DNA from: Chlorobiota bacterium
GTDB lineage: Bacteria; Bacteroidota; Ignavibacteria; OLB7
NCBI GenBank assembly: GCA_028287785.1
Contig: JAQBOZ010000015.1
Location: forward strand, 1 to 64,000
Length of the DNA: 64,000 bases
Direction: 5' to 3'
Position 1 is the stretch's first letter. Each line of letters starts with the position of its first letter. Below, piece after piece: positions 55,293-64,000 of the stretch. Below the pieces are notes generated by a model that did no database searches, had not been told where the DNA came from, and saw only the letters and a program-made list of their open reading frames with translations. The translations under genes were made by a program, and so were the position numbers.

Positions 55293-55760
55293 CTAGTTCT
55301 TCCGATGCTGCCAGCAGTAACCGCTCGGGTCGGTCGTGGTACGCAGGCATCGTCTGCCGGCCTGGGTAATGCCGCGGCATTGTACCGCGCCCCGCTCGCC
55401 GCCGGCACTGTTGGTGGCGGCATGATCCGTGCCCGAAGCGGCGGCGGTGCCGGAGGTTGTCGGCAGCGGAGGAAGATCCGCCGTGCTGGATGCGCGGACA
55501 TATCCGGCGCACGTCGCTGTTTCGATATGAAGAAATCGGCCGATGATGCCGAGGGCGCGGACGGTATCCCCCATCTTCAGATCCTGAACCACCGGCGACT
55601 GATAGCTGGCCGAATCGTAGAGAGGTGTGTGGTCGAAGGCCACATAGACGATCCGCGGGAACTTCGCGGCGCCCTGGGCATGCGATATTGCCGGGAGGAG
55701 GATAAGGGTTGCGATGACGAACATCGCCATCACCATCGCGCGGAGTCGTGTGATATGCAT
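55293..55760 (-). CDS. SH3-like protein with C-terminal Cys/His mini-domain
   Basis: 155 residues from the ATG at 55760. Signal peptide to SHAQG. An SH3b-like segment follows ('RIVYVAFDHTPLYDSASYQS', 'LKMGDTVRALGIIGRFLHI', 'AGYVRASS'), then a Thr/Ala/Ser-rich linker. The last 30 residues read 'CRGITQAGRRCLRTTTDPSG' and 'YCWQH', a CxxxTxxGxxC...CxxH knuckle found at the ends of unrelated proteins, including phage and environmental ones. It may bind zinc. The cysteine-rich end after a Sec signal is unusual. No function is assigned. Confidence 0.65.
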   Translation of the reverse strand: MHITRLRAMVMAMFVIATLILLPAISHAQGAAKFPRIVYVAFDHTPLYDSASYQSPVVQDLKMGDTVRALGIIGRFLHIETATCAGYVRASSTADLPPLPTTSGTAAASGTDHAATNSAGGERGAVQCRGITQAGRRCLRTTTDPSGYCWQHRKN

Positions 55761-55819
55761 CGGGAAAAATACCCCCGCGCGGGAGGCGAAGCAAGCAGGG
55801 ATGATATGAGCGCCGATGA

Positions 55820-56698
55820 TCACGATTCGGCCGGCCGGCCATCCCGTCGCTCGCGCATCGCCTTGTGCACCCCGCGCGCCGTTACCGCCGCGATGACGAT
55901 AAGCCCGCCGATCACCGCGTTGATGGTGGGTCGTTCACCGTAGAAGAGCACAACCCAGATCGGGTTGAGAATCGGTTCAAGCACGGGAATCAGCGTTCCC
56001 TCGATGGCGCTGACATGTCTGACCCCGCGAACGAAGCAGATATAGCCAAGCCCGAGCTGAAGTGCGCCGAGCGGGAGGAGCAGGAGGAGGTCCGTTCCGG
56101 ACGGCGCGTTGCCGATCATGAACGGAAGGCCGATCGCGACGGTGATGATATTCCCGAGCAGCACGATCCCGAGCGGCGACCCGTGGCGTTCCTTCCGGAG
56201 AAGGACCACGCAGAGGGCGAAGAAGATGCCGCTGATCACCGCGATGATATCGCCGGTCATCCCGCCGCCTCCCAGATCCTTCAGGAAAAAGAGGGTCATG
56301 CCGGCGAAGACGAAGAGGATCGAGAGCCAGTCGAACCGGGTGATCGGCTCGCGGAGCATTCTGTAGCTGAGGAGCGCCGCATACATCGGCGCGGTGTACT
56401 GGAGGAGGATGGCGTTGGCGGCGGTGGTCAGCCTGGTGGCGATCACGAAGAAGATGACCGTCCCGGCATAGGTAAGGGCGCCAAGGAACTGCCCGCGGGT
56501 GAAGCGGAAGGAGATGGGGCGAGCGAACGCCCAGATGACCAGCGCGGCGATCACGCTCCGTCCCCCAGCGATCGCCAGGCCGCGCGCGATGGGGCTGGCG
56601 GCCGGGTTGAGCGTGATCAGCTTGATCAGCAGACCGCCGGAACTCCAGAGGACCGCCGCCGCAAGCACGAAAAGAACACCTCTGGTACGGTCGGACAT
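55820..56698 (-). CDS. EamA/DMT-family transporter
   Basis: 292 residues from the ATG at 56698. Ten hydrophobic helices arranged as two EamA repeats: 'GVLFVLAAAVLWSSGGLLIK' opens the first and 'GDIIAVISGIFFALCVVLLR' the second, with the family's 'LEPILNPIWVVLFYGERPT' near the end of repeat 2 and 'LQYTAPMYAALLSYRMLREP' in repeat 1. Such exporters move amino acids, nucleotide sugars or drugs. The substrate is not inferable. The coding end lies 60 bp from the SH3-like gene start. Confidence 0.9.
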   Translation of the reverse strand: MSDRTRGVLFVLAAAVLWSSGGLLIKLITLNPAASPIARGLAIAGGRSVIAALVIWAFARPISFRFTRGQFLGALTYAGTVIFFVIATRLTTAANAILLQYTAPMYAALLSYRMLREPITRFDWLSILFVFAGMTLFFLKDLGGGGMTGDIIAVISGIFFALCVVLLRKERHGSPLGIVLLGNIITVAIGLPFMIGNAPSGTDLLLLLPLGALQLGLGYICFVRGVRHVSAIEGTLIPVLEPILNPIWVVLFYGERPTINAVIGGLIVIAAVTARGVHKAMRERRDGRPAES

Positions 56699-56786
56699 CG
56701 AGAATGGAGTTGGAGAATATTGCGGGGAGCATCGTGGCCGCTGTCGGGCTGTTAACAACGATCAGGTGACGTTGTTCAACAGCCTG

Positions 56787-57467
56787 CTACGCCTCATCAT
56801 CGATGATCGGCGCGATGCAGTCCGGCGCGTCGTGCGCCGCCGAGTTCATGGCCGTGCCGACCGGATAGGCGCGAAGAAGATCGGAGGGATAGGGTTCCAC
56901 GGCCGCGTAGAGATCGCGCTCGCGGGCTTTCGGGTCCAGCCAGACGGAGAGGTCGGCAGGGGTCAGGATGGCGGGCATCCTGTTGTGGATATCGGCCATC
57001 AGCTCGTTGGGCTCCACGGTGATGATGGCGCAGGTGGCGCGCTCGGAGCCATCGCCGGTGTTGACATGGCTCCAGAGCCCGGCAAACGCGAAGACGCCGC
57101 CATCCTTCAGCGTGATCCTGTAGGGCTGCTTTCCGCCGCGAATTTTCTTCCACTCGTAGAATCCATCGGCCAGGATGGCGCAGCGGGCGCTGTGGAACGC
57201 GCCACGGAAATACGGCTTCTTCTCGGCGATCGACTCGATGCGGGCGTTGATCACCGTGTGCATCCCGGCGCCCGGCTTTGCCCACGCCGGAAGATATCCC
57301 CACTCCATGACCTCCAGCCTCAGGTGAGGATCGGCCACCAGGCCAACCACCGGCTGGCTGGGGGAGAGATTATAGCGTCGCGGCTTTTTGAGCGGATCGG
57401 GGACCTCGATATCGTACTGTCTGAGGAATTCATCGATATCGGAAGCGAGAGTAAAACGGCCACACAT
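56787..57467 (-). CDS. SRAP (YedK/HMCES) abasic-site protein
   Basis: 226 residues. The start is fixed by biology at the ATG at 57467: Cys2 ('MCGRFTLASD') must be the mature N-terminus to form the thiazolidine link with abasic sites in single-stranded DNA. The open frame runs 38 codons further upstream, but that part translates a palindromic repeat. Other active-site residues are Asn33 in 'YNLSPSQ', Glu105 in 'DGFYEWKK' and His161 in 'DIHNRMPAIL'. It shields abasic sites in ssDNA at replication forks. Lies 89 bp from the EamA gene on the same strand. Confidence 0.95.
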   Translation of the reverse strand: MCGRFTLASDIDEFLRQYDIEVPDPLKKPRRYNLSPSQPVVGLVADPHLRLEVMEWGYLPAWAKPGAGMHTVINARIESIAEKKPYFRGAFHSARCAILADGFYEWKKIRGGKQPYRITLKDGGVFAFAGLWSHVNTGDGSERATCAIITVEPNELMADIHNRMPAILTPADLSVWLDPKARERDLYAAVEPYPSDLLRAYPVGTAMNSAAHDAPDCIAPIIDDEA

Positions 57468-57491
57468 GATTGAGAGTCTTGTTGAAGTGAT

Positions 57492-57544
57492 TGTGTCGGT
57501 TGTGTCAGTCGTCTCAGTCGGGGCAGGTTTTAAACCTGCCCCGA
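57492..57544. repeat. 9-bp tandem repeats plus 29-bp palindrome
   Basis: GTGTCGGTT, GTGTCAGTC and GTCTCAGTC follow in tandem (57492-57518). They run into a palindrome with 14-bp perfect arms (57516-57529 and 57531-57544; GTCGGGGCAGGTTT arm) around one base. This lies between the SRAP start and the icd stop. Translated, it yields the 'VGAGLKPAPT' and 'TTDTTDT' strings that pollute many protein predictions, so it is a short mobile-type repeat. It could also act as the icd terminator, although no T run follows. Confidence 0.6.
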
Positions 57545-57592
57545 CGCTCCAACGTGTCCAAGCGATTAATACGCGATCCACAGCTACGCAAT

Positions 57593-58921
57593 CTACATAT
57601 GCGCGATCATCGCGTCACCGAACTCCGACGTCTTGATCTCAGTAGCGCCCTCCATCAGGCGTGCGAAATCGTACGTGACGGTCCTGGCGGAGATAGCGCC
57701 GTTCATCCCCTTGATGATCAGATCGGCCGCCTCGGTCCATCCCATGTAGCGGAGCATCAGCTCGCCGGAAAGGATCACCGATCCTGGGTTGACCTTGTCC
57801 AGCCCCGCGTATTTCGGCGCCGTGCCGTGCGTGGCCTCGAAGATAGCCGCGCCGGTGACATAGTTGATATTCGCTCCCGGAGCGATCCCGATGCCGCCGA
57901 CCTGCGCCGCGAGCGCGTCCGAGAGATAATCGCCGTTCAGGTTGAGCGTGGCGATCACATCGAACTCGTCGGGGCGTGTCAGCACCTGCTGGAGGGTGAT
58001 ATCGGCGATGGCATCCTTGATCACGATCCCCGCGCCCGGCTTCCCCTCGGGGATGCGGCACCACGGCCCGCCGTCGATCTCCACAGCACCGAACGTCTCC
58101 TTGGCAAGCTCGTAGCCCCAGTCGCGGAAGGAGCCCTCGGTGAACTTCATGATGTTCCCCTTGTGCACCAGCGTCACGCTCTTGCGGCCGTTGATGATGG
58201 CGTACTCGATCGCCGCGTAGATCAGGCGCTGGCTTCCGAGCTTGCTCACCGCCTTGATCCCAAGGCCGACCTCCACCATTGCCTCCTCCTCCTCGCCGCC
58301 GGGCATCGCCGCGGTCGCGAACGAGCGGGAGCGCTCGGCGGTGCCGAAGCGGATCTTGTCGAACATCTTCGGGAATGCTTCCTGGAGGAACTCCATGACC
58401 TTTGCGGCCTCCGGCGTTCCGGGCGCCCACTCGATGCCGGCGTAGATATCCTCGGTGTTCTCGCGGAAGATCACCATGTCCACCTTCTCCGGGTGGCGGA
58501 CCGGCGAGGGAACGCCGGTGAACCAGCGAACCGGGCGGAGGCAGACGTAGAGGTCCAGGATCTGCCGGAGCGCCACGTTCAGGCTACGGATGCCGCCGCC
58601 GACCGGCGTGGTGAGCGGGCCCTTGATCCCCACGAGATACTTCTGCATGGCGTCCAGCGTATCCTGCGGAAGCCAGATCGTCTCGCCGTACACTTCGTTC
58701 GCCTTCTCGCCGGCGTAGACCTCATACCAGGAGATTTTCCGCTCACCGCCGTAGGCCTTCTCCACGGCCGCGTCAAGCACGCGGACGGAGGCGCGCCAGA
58801 TATCGGCTCCGGTTCCGTCCCCCTCGATAAATGGGATGATCGGCTGATTCGGGACGTTGATCTTCCCGTCATGCATGGTAATCGGTTCGCCCGCGGAGGG
58901 CGGCTGGAGTGCGAAGGGCAT
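57593..58921 (-). CDS. icd: Isocitrate dehydrogenase (NADP-type)
   Basis: 442 residues from the ATG at 58921. Citric-acid-cycle enzyme converting isocitrate to 2-oxoglutarate and CO2. Motifs: '[20 protein letters not shown]', '[20 protein letters not shown]' (substrate Ser/Asn/Arg), '[19 protein letters not shown]', '[14 protein letters not shown]', '[20 protein letters not shown]' and '[14 protein letters not shown]', then '[20 protein letters not shown]', '[20 protein letters not shown]' (cofactor loop). It aligns with the E. coli-type enzyme; an N-terminal lead of about 14 residues is slightly variable. Alone in its neighbourhood. Confidence 0.96.
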   Translation of the reverse strand: MPFALQPPSAGEPITMHDGKINVPNQPIIPFIEGDGTGADIWRASVRVLDAAVEKAYGGERKISWYEVYAGEKANEVYGETIWLPQDTLDAMQKYLVGIKGPLTTPVGGGIRSLNVALRQILDLYVCLRPVRWFTGVPSPVRHPEKVDMVIFRENTEDIYAGIEWAPGTPEAAKVMEFLQEAFPKMFDKIRFGTAERSRSFATAAMPGGEEEEAMVEVGLGIKAVSKLGSQRLIYAAIEYAIINGRKSVTLVHKGNIMKFTEGSFRDWGYELAKETFGAVEIDGGPWCRIPEGKPGAGIVIKDAIADITLQQVLTRPDEFDVIATLNLNGDYLSDALAAQVGGIGIAPGANINYVTGAAIFEATHGTAPKYAGLDKVNPGSVILSGELMLRYMGWTEAADLIIKGMNGAISARTVTYDFARLMEGATEIKTSEFGDAMIAHM

Positions 58922-59402
58922 AGTTCTGATTGTGAATGATGAGCGCCGGCAACGATGAGAAGCCCGGACCACCCGCGTGATCCATCGGCCATCCCGTTCC
59001 CGTCCGCGCTCGTGAATGTATGATGAGTTGATATCTGACTGCTAACGACGATGGCGCCATCAACGGCGACCGGCAAAAATACACGTTCCCAAGGGATGTT
59101 ACCGCGATGAAGATACGAACTGGATGCGAAGCTCTCGAAACGATACTCTCCCCGGTAGTGACCCGGTTTGGGATGAGGGGCATGATGCCTTGAAGTATCC
59201 CCGGCATTCTGCATCCGCCGTGCTCAGCCCCATCGGGGCGCACCGGTTGCAGGGATACCGCTTCCTTCATGGATGCGAAGAATGGTTCGCTCCGACGGAG
59301 CTTGGGAAGAAAGAACCCATCGTTGCTACAGCCGGCGCGCTCCTCTGGAGCTTGAAGATTGATGAAGGAATCGATGATCGTTCCGGGGGCCGGGGGATGG
59401 AT
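58922..59402. other. Intergenic region holding repeat copy 3
   Basis: 481 bp upstream of icd and downstream of the MFS gene. The icd promoter must lie in 58922-59153; no motif was recognised. The rest is the repeat at 59154-59420. Confidence 0.5.
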
Positions 59403-59420
59403 TCAACCTGAGTCACTGCC
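59154..59420 (+). repeat. Dispersed MITE-like element, copy 3
   Basis: 267 bp from GGTAGTGACCCGGTTTGGGA (left end) to GGATTCAACCTGAGTCACTG plus CC (right end). The ends are imperfect inverted repeats (AGTGACCCGGTTTGGGAT against AGTGACTCAGGTTGAAT). Palindromes GCTCC-GAC-GGAGC (59289-59301) and GCTCC-TCT-GGAGC (59339-59351) and the string TTGCTACAGCCGG match copies 1 and 2. The right 18 bp overlap the end of the MFS gene and provide its stop codon. Confidence 0.78.
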
Positions 59421-60641
59421 ATCTCCGCCCGGTCGCCGGAAGGTTTGTTCGCCCGTCGCGCCGGTCATCCCCGCCGGGGTGATTCTCTCCCTGTACATCA
59501 TCAGCCCGATTCCCACGGCCATCCCGGTCCCGGCGGCGATCAGCAGCGGGATGCGTGGTCCGGTCGCGCTCCAGAGTATGCCGGTCCAGGAGCTGGCGAC
59601 CAGCGCGCCCAGGCTTGCCAGCGTCGTCTGCAGGCCGATCGCCAGGCCGCGACGGGCGTTGGGGACAAGATCGCTGATCCATGCCCTGGATACCCCCTCG
59701 GTCAGCGCGGCGTAGATCCCGTAGAGGGCGAAGCCGGTGATGATCGACCCGATTCCGCCGGCCAGCGCGAAGCAGGCGTAGGCGGCGGCGTAGACGGTGA
59801 ATCCGGTCGCCATCACCCACCTCCTGCCGATCGCATCGGAAAGGCGGCCGGCGGGGAACGCGGCGGCGGCGTAGATCAGGTTGTAGCCGATATAGCCGCC
59901 GATGGCCCACGCATCGCTGAAGCCGAGCGATTTGGCGCGAAGGATCAGAAACGCGTCGCTGGAGTTGGTGATGGCAAACAGAGTAAGCCAGACCACCAGC
60001 GAGCGATATGATCCCGATGATTCCCGCCAGAACCTGAGCGATTCCCCGATGCCGGGCTTCCGTTCAGACGGAACAAACGTGGTTTCGCGTACCAGAAACG
60101 TGGTGGCGACGGCGAGCGCGGAGGGGATGAAGGCGATCAGGAAAAGCGCGGCGTAATCGCCGGGATGCCAGGCCAGATAGAGAAGCGCCAGCAGCGGCCC
60201 GATGGCCGCGCCAACCGTGTCCATGGCTCTGTGGAGGCCGAAGACCGCGCCGCGATTATCCGCCGTGGCGTAACCCGCCAGCAGCGCGTCGCGCGGGGCC
60301 GTCCGCACTCCCTTCCCTATCCTGTCCAGCACGCGCGAGCCCAGCACGCCCCCCACCGATGCCAGCAGCGCCGGCAGCGGCTTGCTGAGGGCGGAGAGCC
60401 CGTAGCCGAGCGAGACGAACGGTCTCCGTCGCCCGGTCGCGTCGGAGAGAGCCCCGAAGTATCCCTTGGAAAGGCCCGCCACCGCCTCCGCGATCCCCTC
60501 GATCACCCCGACCCATGCCATCGATGCGCCCAGGGTGACGGTGAGATAGATCGGGCCGACGGGATACAGCATCTCGCTCGCCATATCCATCAGCAGAGAG
60601 ACAAGGCCAAGCAGCAGCACCGCGCGCGCGATCTTTTTCAT
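59403..60641 (-). CDS. MFS transporter
   Basis: 412 residues with 12 hydrophobic helices. Major-facilitator signatures: 'GYFGALSDATGRRRPFVSLG' between helices 2 and 3 (GxLSDxxGRR type) and 'AGRLSDAIGRRWVM' after helix 8. 'DRIGKGVRTAPRDALLAGYA' is a motif of the UhpC/YbfB-like and macrolide-efflux-like subgroup. The substrate is unknown. The last six codons (GSDSG plus stop) fall in the terminal repeat of the dispersed element, so the natural C-terminus may have been replaced. Confidence 0.9.
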   Translation of the reverse strand: MKKIARAVLLLGLVSLLMDMASEMLYPVGPIYLTVTLGASMAWVGVIEGIAEAVAGLSKGYFGALSDATGRRRPFVSLGYGLSALSKPLPALLASVGGVLGSRVLDRIGKGVRTAPRDALLAGYATADNRGAVFGLHRAMDTVGAAIGPLLALLYLAWHPGDYAALFLIAFIPSALAVATTFLVRETTFVPSERKPGIGESLRFWRESSGSYRSLVVWLTLFAITNSSDAFLILRAKSLGFSDAWAIGGYIGYNLIYAAAAFPAGRLSDAIGRRWVMATGFTVYAAAYACFALAGGIGSIITGFALYGIYAALTEGVSRAWISDLVPNARRGLAIGLQTTLASLGALVASSWTGILWSATGPRIPLLIAAGTGMAVGIGLMMYRERITPAGMTGATGEQTFRRPGGDGSDSG

Positions 60642-60720
60642 CGACGATATTCCGTGACGATATTCCGTTGGATCGATTCGCGGGGAGGGGAATTCATCTC
60701 CCCGCGAGTCGGCGTCGCGA

Positions 60721-63700
60721 TTATCGTACCAGCAGCATCCGCCGGCTGATCTTCTCCCCGTTGACCGAGAGGGAATAGTAATAGACCCCCTGAGCCAGAT
60801 CCGCGCCGTCCAGCGTTACCGAGTGTGCCCCGGCGGACATCCTTTCCTGGGCCAGCACTCGTACCTGGGCGCCAAGCGCGTCATACAGCGACAGCTCGAT
60901 ATCGGCCGCCGAGCGGAGCTCGAAGGGGATCGTGGTCGACGCGTTGAACGGGTTCGGGATATTCTGATAGAGCGTGGCCCCGGCGCCCGCGGCCGGAGCC
61001 GAGGTGAGATCGGGAGCGGAGAGCGGCGGCGGCCCCTTCGATGCCTCGGTGTAGAGGATGATCTCGTTGAGGGCGTTCGTGGCATATGCGGCGATGTTCC
61101 CGAGCGGGTCCATCACGGTGGTAAAGGCAAACCCCTGATTGGTGACGATCGGCATCGGCATCGGCTTCCACGTGGCGCCGAAATCGCTGGTCGTGTAGAT
61201 GCCGTTCTGCGTGCCGACGATGGCCCTGCTGCTGTGGGGGATGAACGCCACCCCCTGCGGCACGGCGCCGGTAAACGGAAGCTTTGTCGCCGTCCACGTC
61301 TGCCCGCCGTTGCGGGACATCGCCACCATGTCGCTTCCGGTTCCCGACTGGTTCTGGTTGAAGGTGGCCAGCCCATCCTGTCCGTTGGCGAATGCCACGC
61401 CGAACGAGTGGATGCTGGGGGTGCTGGCGAATGCCCAGCTCTGCCCGCGATTGGTGGAGCGATAGATGCGGCTGTTGTTGGTGCCGAACCAGATCGTGTC
61501 GCCCACGGCGGCGAAGGAATTGTTCCATCCGCTTTCGGTTGCGTTGCCGAGGGCAAGCGGGGACGGCAGCGATTTCCAGGTAACTCCCGCATCGGTCGTC
61601 ACGCCGATTCCCCAGACGGAGTTGAGCGCATCGCCGACGAAGATGCCGTTCATGTCATCGAAGAAATGGATGGCGTTGACGAACGGCGTGATCGTGGCGA
61701 CGCTCGTCTTCTGCCAGGCATAGCCGGCGTTGGTGCTGCGGTAGATATTCGCGGATTTCGACGTGGGTCCGGTTCCAACCCACACATGCTTTCCGTCGAT
61801 CGCGGTGATGCAGTAGGCGGGATCGTTCGATGAGGTGATCTGCTGAAGCTGCGACCAGACCTGACCATCGAGCGTACGGGTGATCTTCGGGATCGAGGTG
61901 TTGCCGGAGGTTACGTTGGCGATCGCGAATGCCACATCGTGGAGTGGAGCAACGATGCCGCTCCCCACGAAGTTGGTGGCCGATGCCACGGGATCGGACG
62001 GGCGATGCCAGCCGGGGAGGTAGACGGGGATCTTCACCGGGATGATATCCTCATAGATCCCGCCGCTGAATTTCAGAAGAAGCTGGAGATCTCCCTCCGA
62101 GTAGATCGTGGCGGCCGCCGGGTTCAGCTTCACCCTGATATTCTGCGCGATCGTCTCCAGCGTGCCGATGGTCGGGATCACCGCATCGGAATCCAGCGTG
62201 AGCGGGCCTCCGGGAAGCGCCGTGATCCTGATATTGCCGGCCGGCGCCAGGTAGTTCTTCAGCGTGAGCTGCACGGTTACCGGGGCATCGGCGGATCGTA
62301 TCGTATCCTGGGTCTTCCCCTCCACCGAGTACGATACCACGGCGATGCCGGGGAATGTGCTGGCCGATCCTGCGTTGAAATCCTTGTTGAACCCGACGGC
62401 GCGCAACGCGTTGACGCGGCGATAGTAGAGCGGCGCCAGATCCGGCGTGCGGACCTTTACGCGGTCGCCCGTGACGCGAAGCTGCATCATCACCTGATCC
62501 GGCGTCCAGGTGGGATGAACCGAGAGGACCAGCGCCGCCACCCCCGCCACGATCGGCGATGAGAAGGATGTGCCGCTCACCCCGCCGCCATTGTACTGAT
62601 TGCCCGGCATGGTGGTGAGCGTGTTGACCCCCGGCGCCCAGACGTTGACCGAAATGCCGTACTCCGAGAAGCCGGCCACGGAATCCTGGGAGTCCGTGGC
62701 GCCTACGGAGAGGACGTGATTGAGGTTGGCCGGATAGCCCGGCGTTACATCGTTGTTCGTCCCCATGTTGCCGCTTGCCGCCACCACGAGCGCCCCCTTG
62801 CCGTAGGCGTAATCGACGATATCCTGGATCGCCTGGACGCTGCTGCCGTCGCCGGGGCCGCCGAAGCTGCAGTTGATCACCCTGGCCCCGCGATCGGCGG
62901 CGTAGGCGATGCCGTCGTAGCCGGCGAGGATCTGGTTGGTGATCACCGAATCGGCGGCGCATTTCACCGGAAGGATCTTCGTGCGGAACCCGATGCCGGC
63001 GATTCCCTTCGCGTTATCGGCCCTGCCGGACGCGCACCCGGAAACCGCGGTGCCGTGATATCCCTCGTAGCCGGAGCTGGTGTTCGGCTTGGGAGCCGCG
63101 TCGTTATCGGGAAAGAACTGGGCCTGCTGAAGATCGTCGATCTTCGGGTTGCCGACCAGGTCCCAGCCGTGCCAGTCATCCACGAACCCGTTCTTGTCAT
63201 CATCCACCCCGTTCGTCCGCTTGTCCTTCCCCTGCGCGTCCAGCCCGGTTTCCCCGGAGTTGACGGCGATGTTGCCGTTCAGATCCTCATGCGCCCAGTC
63301 CACGCCGGAATCGATGATGGCGATGGAGATGGTGCTGTCGCCCCTGGTGATATCCCATGCCTCCTTGGCGTGAATCGCATCCAGCCAGTACTGCTGCGCC
63401 AGGAGAGGATCGTTCGGGGTGTAGGAGAGCTGGAAGGTGTAGTAGGGCTCGGCGTAATCGGCCAGGCCGGTCTTCCTGATCTCCGCCGCCACCCATGCCG
63501 CGTCGTACGGGCCGGAGAAGCGAACCTTGTAGATGCGGTCGAACCCATGATCCTTCTCACGCTGCGGTCCCAGCGCCTCCGCCTGATCGAACGGCGCCAT
63601 CGGGAGAAGGGGCGTGCGCTGGACCACGCTGATCTCTCGCAGCACCTGATCGAGCTCCGGAACGCCGAACAGGACGTTCCCGCGACGGTTGGCCGTGGTC

Positions 63701-63873
63701 GATTTCAGCTTGATGATCACAACCCCGGTCAGATAGGTTGGGGCGGGACCCTTGGCGACCGGCGTGGCGGTTTTCGATGAGGGGGTCCTGGCGGCATCGC
63801 CGTCGGCCGCGTGGGCCAGGGATGCCGTAAGAAGGGCGAGCGTCAGAACGAACGCGCGTAAGGATGACTTCAT
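60721..63873 (-). CDS. T9SS-exported S8 subtilisin with BNR-like repeats
   Basis: 1050 residues. Signal peptide to AHAAD; propeptide-like region to about 160. Peptidase S8 domain: Asp188 ('AIIDSGVDWAHED'), His273 ('GYHGTAVSGCA'), Asn369 oxyanion ('VVAASGNMG') and Ser436 ('GVSGTSFSSPIVAG'). An Asp-rich 'NGVDDDKNGFVDDWHGWDLV' insert probably binds calcium. After a beta-rich segment come sortilin/BNR-like blades at about 690-950 ('DAGVTWKSLPS', 'NRGQSWAFAST', 'NGGQTWTATK', 'DFGATWKPMP'). The sorting domain is 'NIPNPFNASTTIPFEL...LYDALGAQV...QGVYYYSL...RRMLLVR'. Secreted or surface protease. Confidence 0.93.
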   Translation of the reverse strand: MKSSLRAFVLTLALLTASLAHAADGDAARTPSSKTATPVAKGPAPTYLTGVVIIKLKSTTANRRGNVLFGVPELDQVLREISVVQRTPLLPMAPFDQAEALGPQREKDHGFDRIYKVRFSGPYDAAWVAAEIRKTGLADYAEPYYTFQLSYTPNDPLLAQQYWLDAIHAKEAWDITRGDSTISIAIIDSGVDWAHEDLNGNIAVNSGETGLDAQGKDKRTNGVDDDKNGFVDDWHGWDLVGNPKIDDLQQAQFFPDNDAAPKPNTSSGYEGYHGTAVSGCASGRADNAKGIAGIGFRTKILPVKCAADSVITNQILAGYDGIAYAADRGARVINCSFGGPGDGSSVQAIQDIVDYAYGKGALVVAASGNMGTNNDVTPGYPANLNHVLSVGATDSQDSVAGFSEYGISVNVWAPGVNTLTTMPGNQYNGGGVSGTSFSSPIVAGVAALVLSVHPTWTPDQVMMQLRVTGDRVKVRTPDLAPLYYRRVNALRAVGFNKDFNAGSASTFPGIAVVSYSVEGKTQDTIRSADAPVTVQLTLKNYLAPAGNIRITALPGGPLTLDSDAVIPTIGTLETIAQNIRVKLNPAAATIYSEGDLQLLLKFSGGIYEDIIPVKIPVYLPGWHRPSDPVASATNFVGSGIVAPLHDVAFAIANVTSGNTSIPKITRTLDGQVWSQLQQITSSNDPAYCITAIDGKHVWVGTGPTSKSANIYRSTNAGYAWQKTSVATITPFVNAIHFFDDMNGIFVGDALNSVWGIGVTTDAGVTWKSLPSPLALGNATESGWNNSFAAVGDTIWFGTNNSRIYRSTNRGQSWAFASTPSIHSFGVAFANGQDGLATFNQNQSGTGSDMVAMSRNGGQTWTATKLPFTGAVPQGVAFIPHSSRAIVGTQNGIYTTSDFGATWKPMPMPIVTNQGFAFTTVMDPLGNIAAYATNALNEIILYTEASKGPPPLSAPDLTSAPAAGAGATLYQNIPNPFNASTTIPFELRSAADIELSLYDALGAQVRVLAQERMSAGAHSVTLDGADLAQGVYYYSLSVNGEKISRRMLLVR

Positions 63874-64000
63874 GGAGCGTGCGGATTGAAGAAAATATGT
63901 CCGGCACCGGCGCTGGTGGGAATGAGCCCGAAAGCGCCGGGAAAGGCTGAACGAAATTATCGGTGTATGAGCGTACGGGTCTATGGAGCCGATGACGGAA

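Overview
The window is GC-rich DNA from a Gram-negative bacterium. Eight proteins carry a C-terminal type IX secretion (T9SS) sorting domain: NP(F/N)P motif, then an 'IYD..G' strand and an 'L.SG.Y.Y.L' strand. There are also an OmpA/PD40 lipoprotein resembling the T9SS component PorE, several outer-membrane barrels, many lipoproteins and choice-of-anchor-D (ASH) repeats. Together these point to the Bacteroidota/Chlorobiota superphylum. The high GC and mixed gene content suggest a Kapabacteria-like or other deep Chlorobi-related lineage; that placement is inference. I saw no rRNA, tRNA, CRISPR array, transposase or phage genes.

Layout. 1-6.5 kb: housekeeping genes, mostly on the minus strand (GH113-like lipoprotein, YtxH protein, CTP synthase, 2TM protein, exonuclease III, MgtC). 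7-29.4 kb: an envelope/secretion block on the plus strand. It holds a barrel protein, a PorE-like lipoprotein, two overlapping lipoproteins, two paralogous polytopic membrane proteins, three tandem paralogous T9SS cargo proteins of an unrecognised family, a C-terminal processing protease, a small exported protein, a 1702-residue ASH-repeat surface protein, a barrel-polyPro-double-OmpA protein and another barrel. 29.6-37.7 kb: divergent phosphofructokinase, MscL, HrpB helicase, a putative metal-related barrel with a small Cys-rich membrane protein, PstS and a PPC-domain protein. 37.9-40.5 kb: cytochrome b, Tat-exported molybdopterin oxidoreductase and MoaA, apparently one respiratory/Moco unit. 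40.8-48.6 kb: three T9SS cargo proteins and a TPR-LuxR regulator. 48.7-60.6 kb: minus-strand metabolism and transport genes (aminotransferase, Pgi, compact RNB exonuclease, DUF4142, PAP2, SH3-like, EamA, SRAP, isocitrate dehydrogenase, MFS). 60.7-63.9 kb: a large T9SS-exported subtilisin.

Two families of non-coding dispersed repeats stand out. (i) A roughly 270-290 bp element bounded by GTAGTGA-type terminal inverted repeats, with internal GCTCC-NNN-GGAGC palindromes; there are two full copies and one cut by the window edge, and one copy supplies the stop codon of the MFS gene. (ii) A short AGCCCCGGAGGGGCG box followed by a long variable hairpin with a CATC(C)CG loop, at the ends of genes; one copy works as a textbook terminator and one covers the pgi stop codon. 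The best candidates for new biology are the triplet of paralogous secreted proteins beside the PorE-like cassette, and the terminal-inverted-repeat element.
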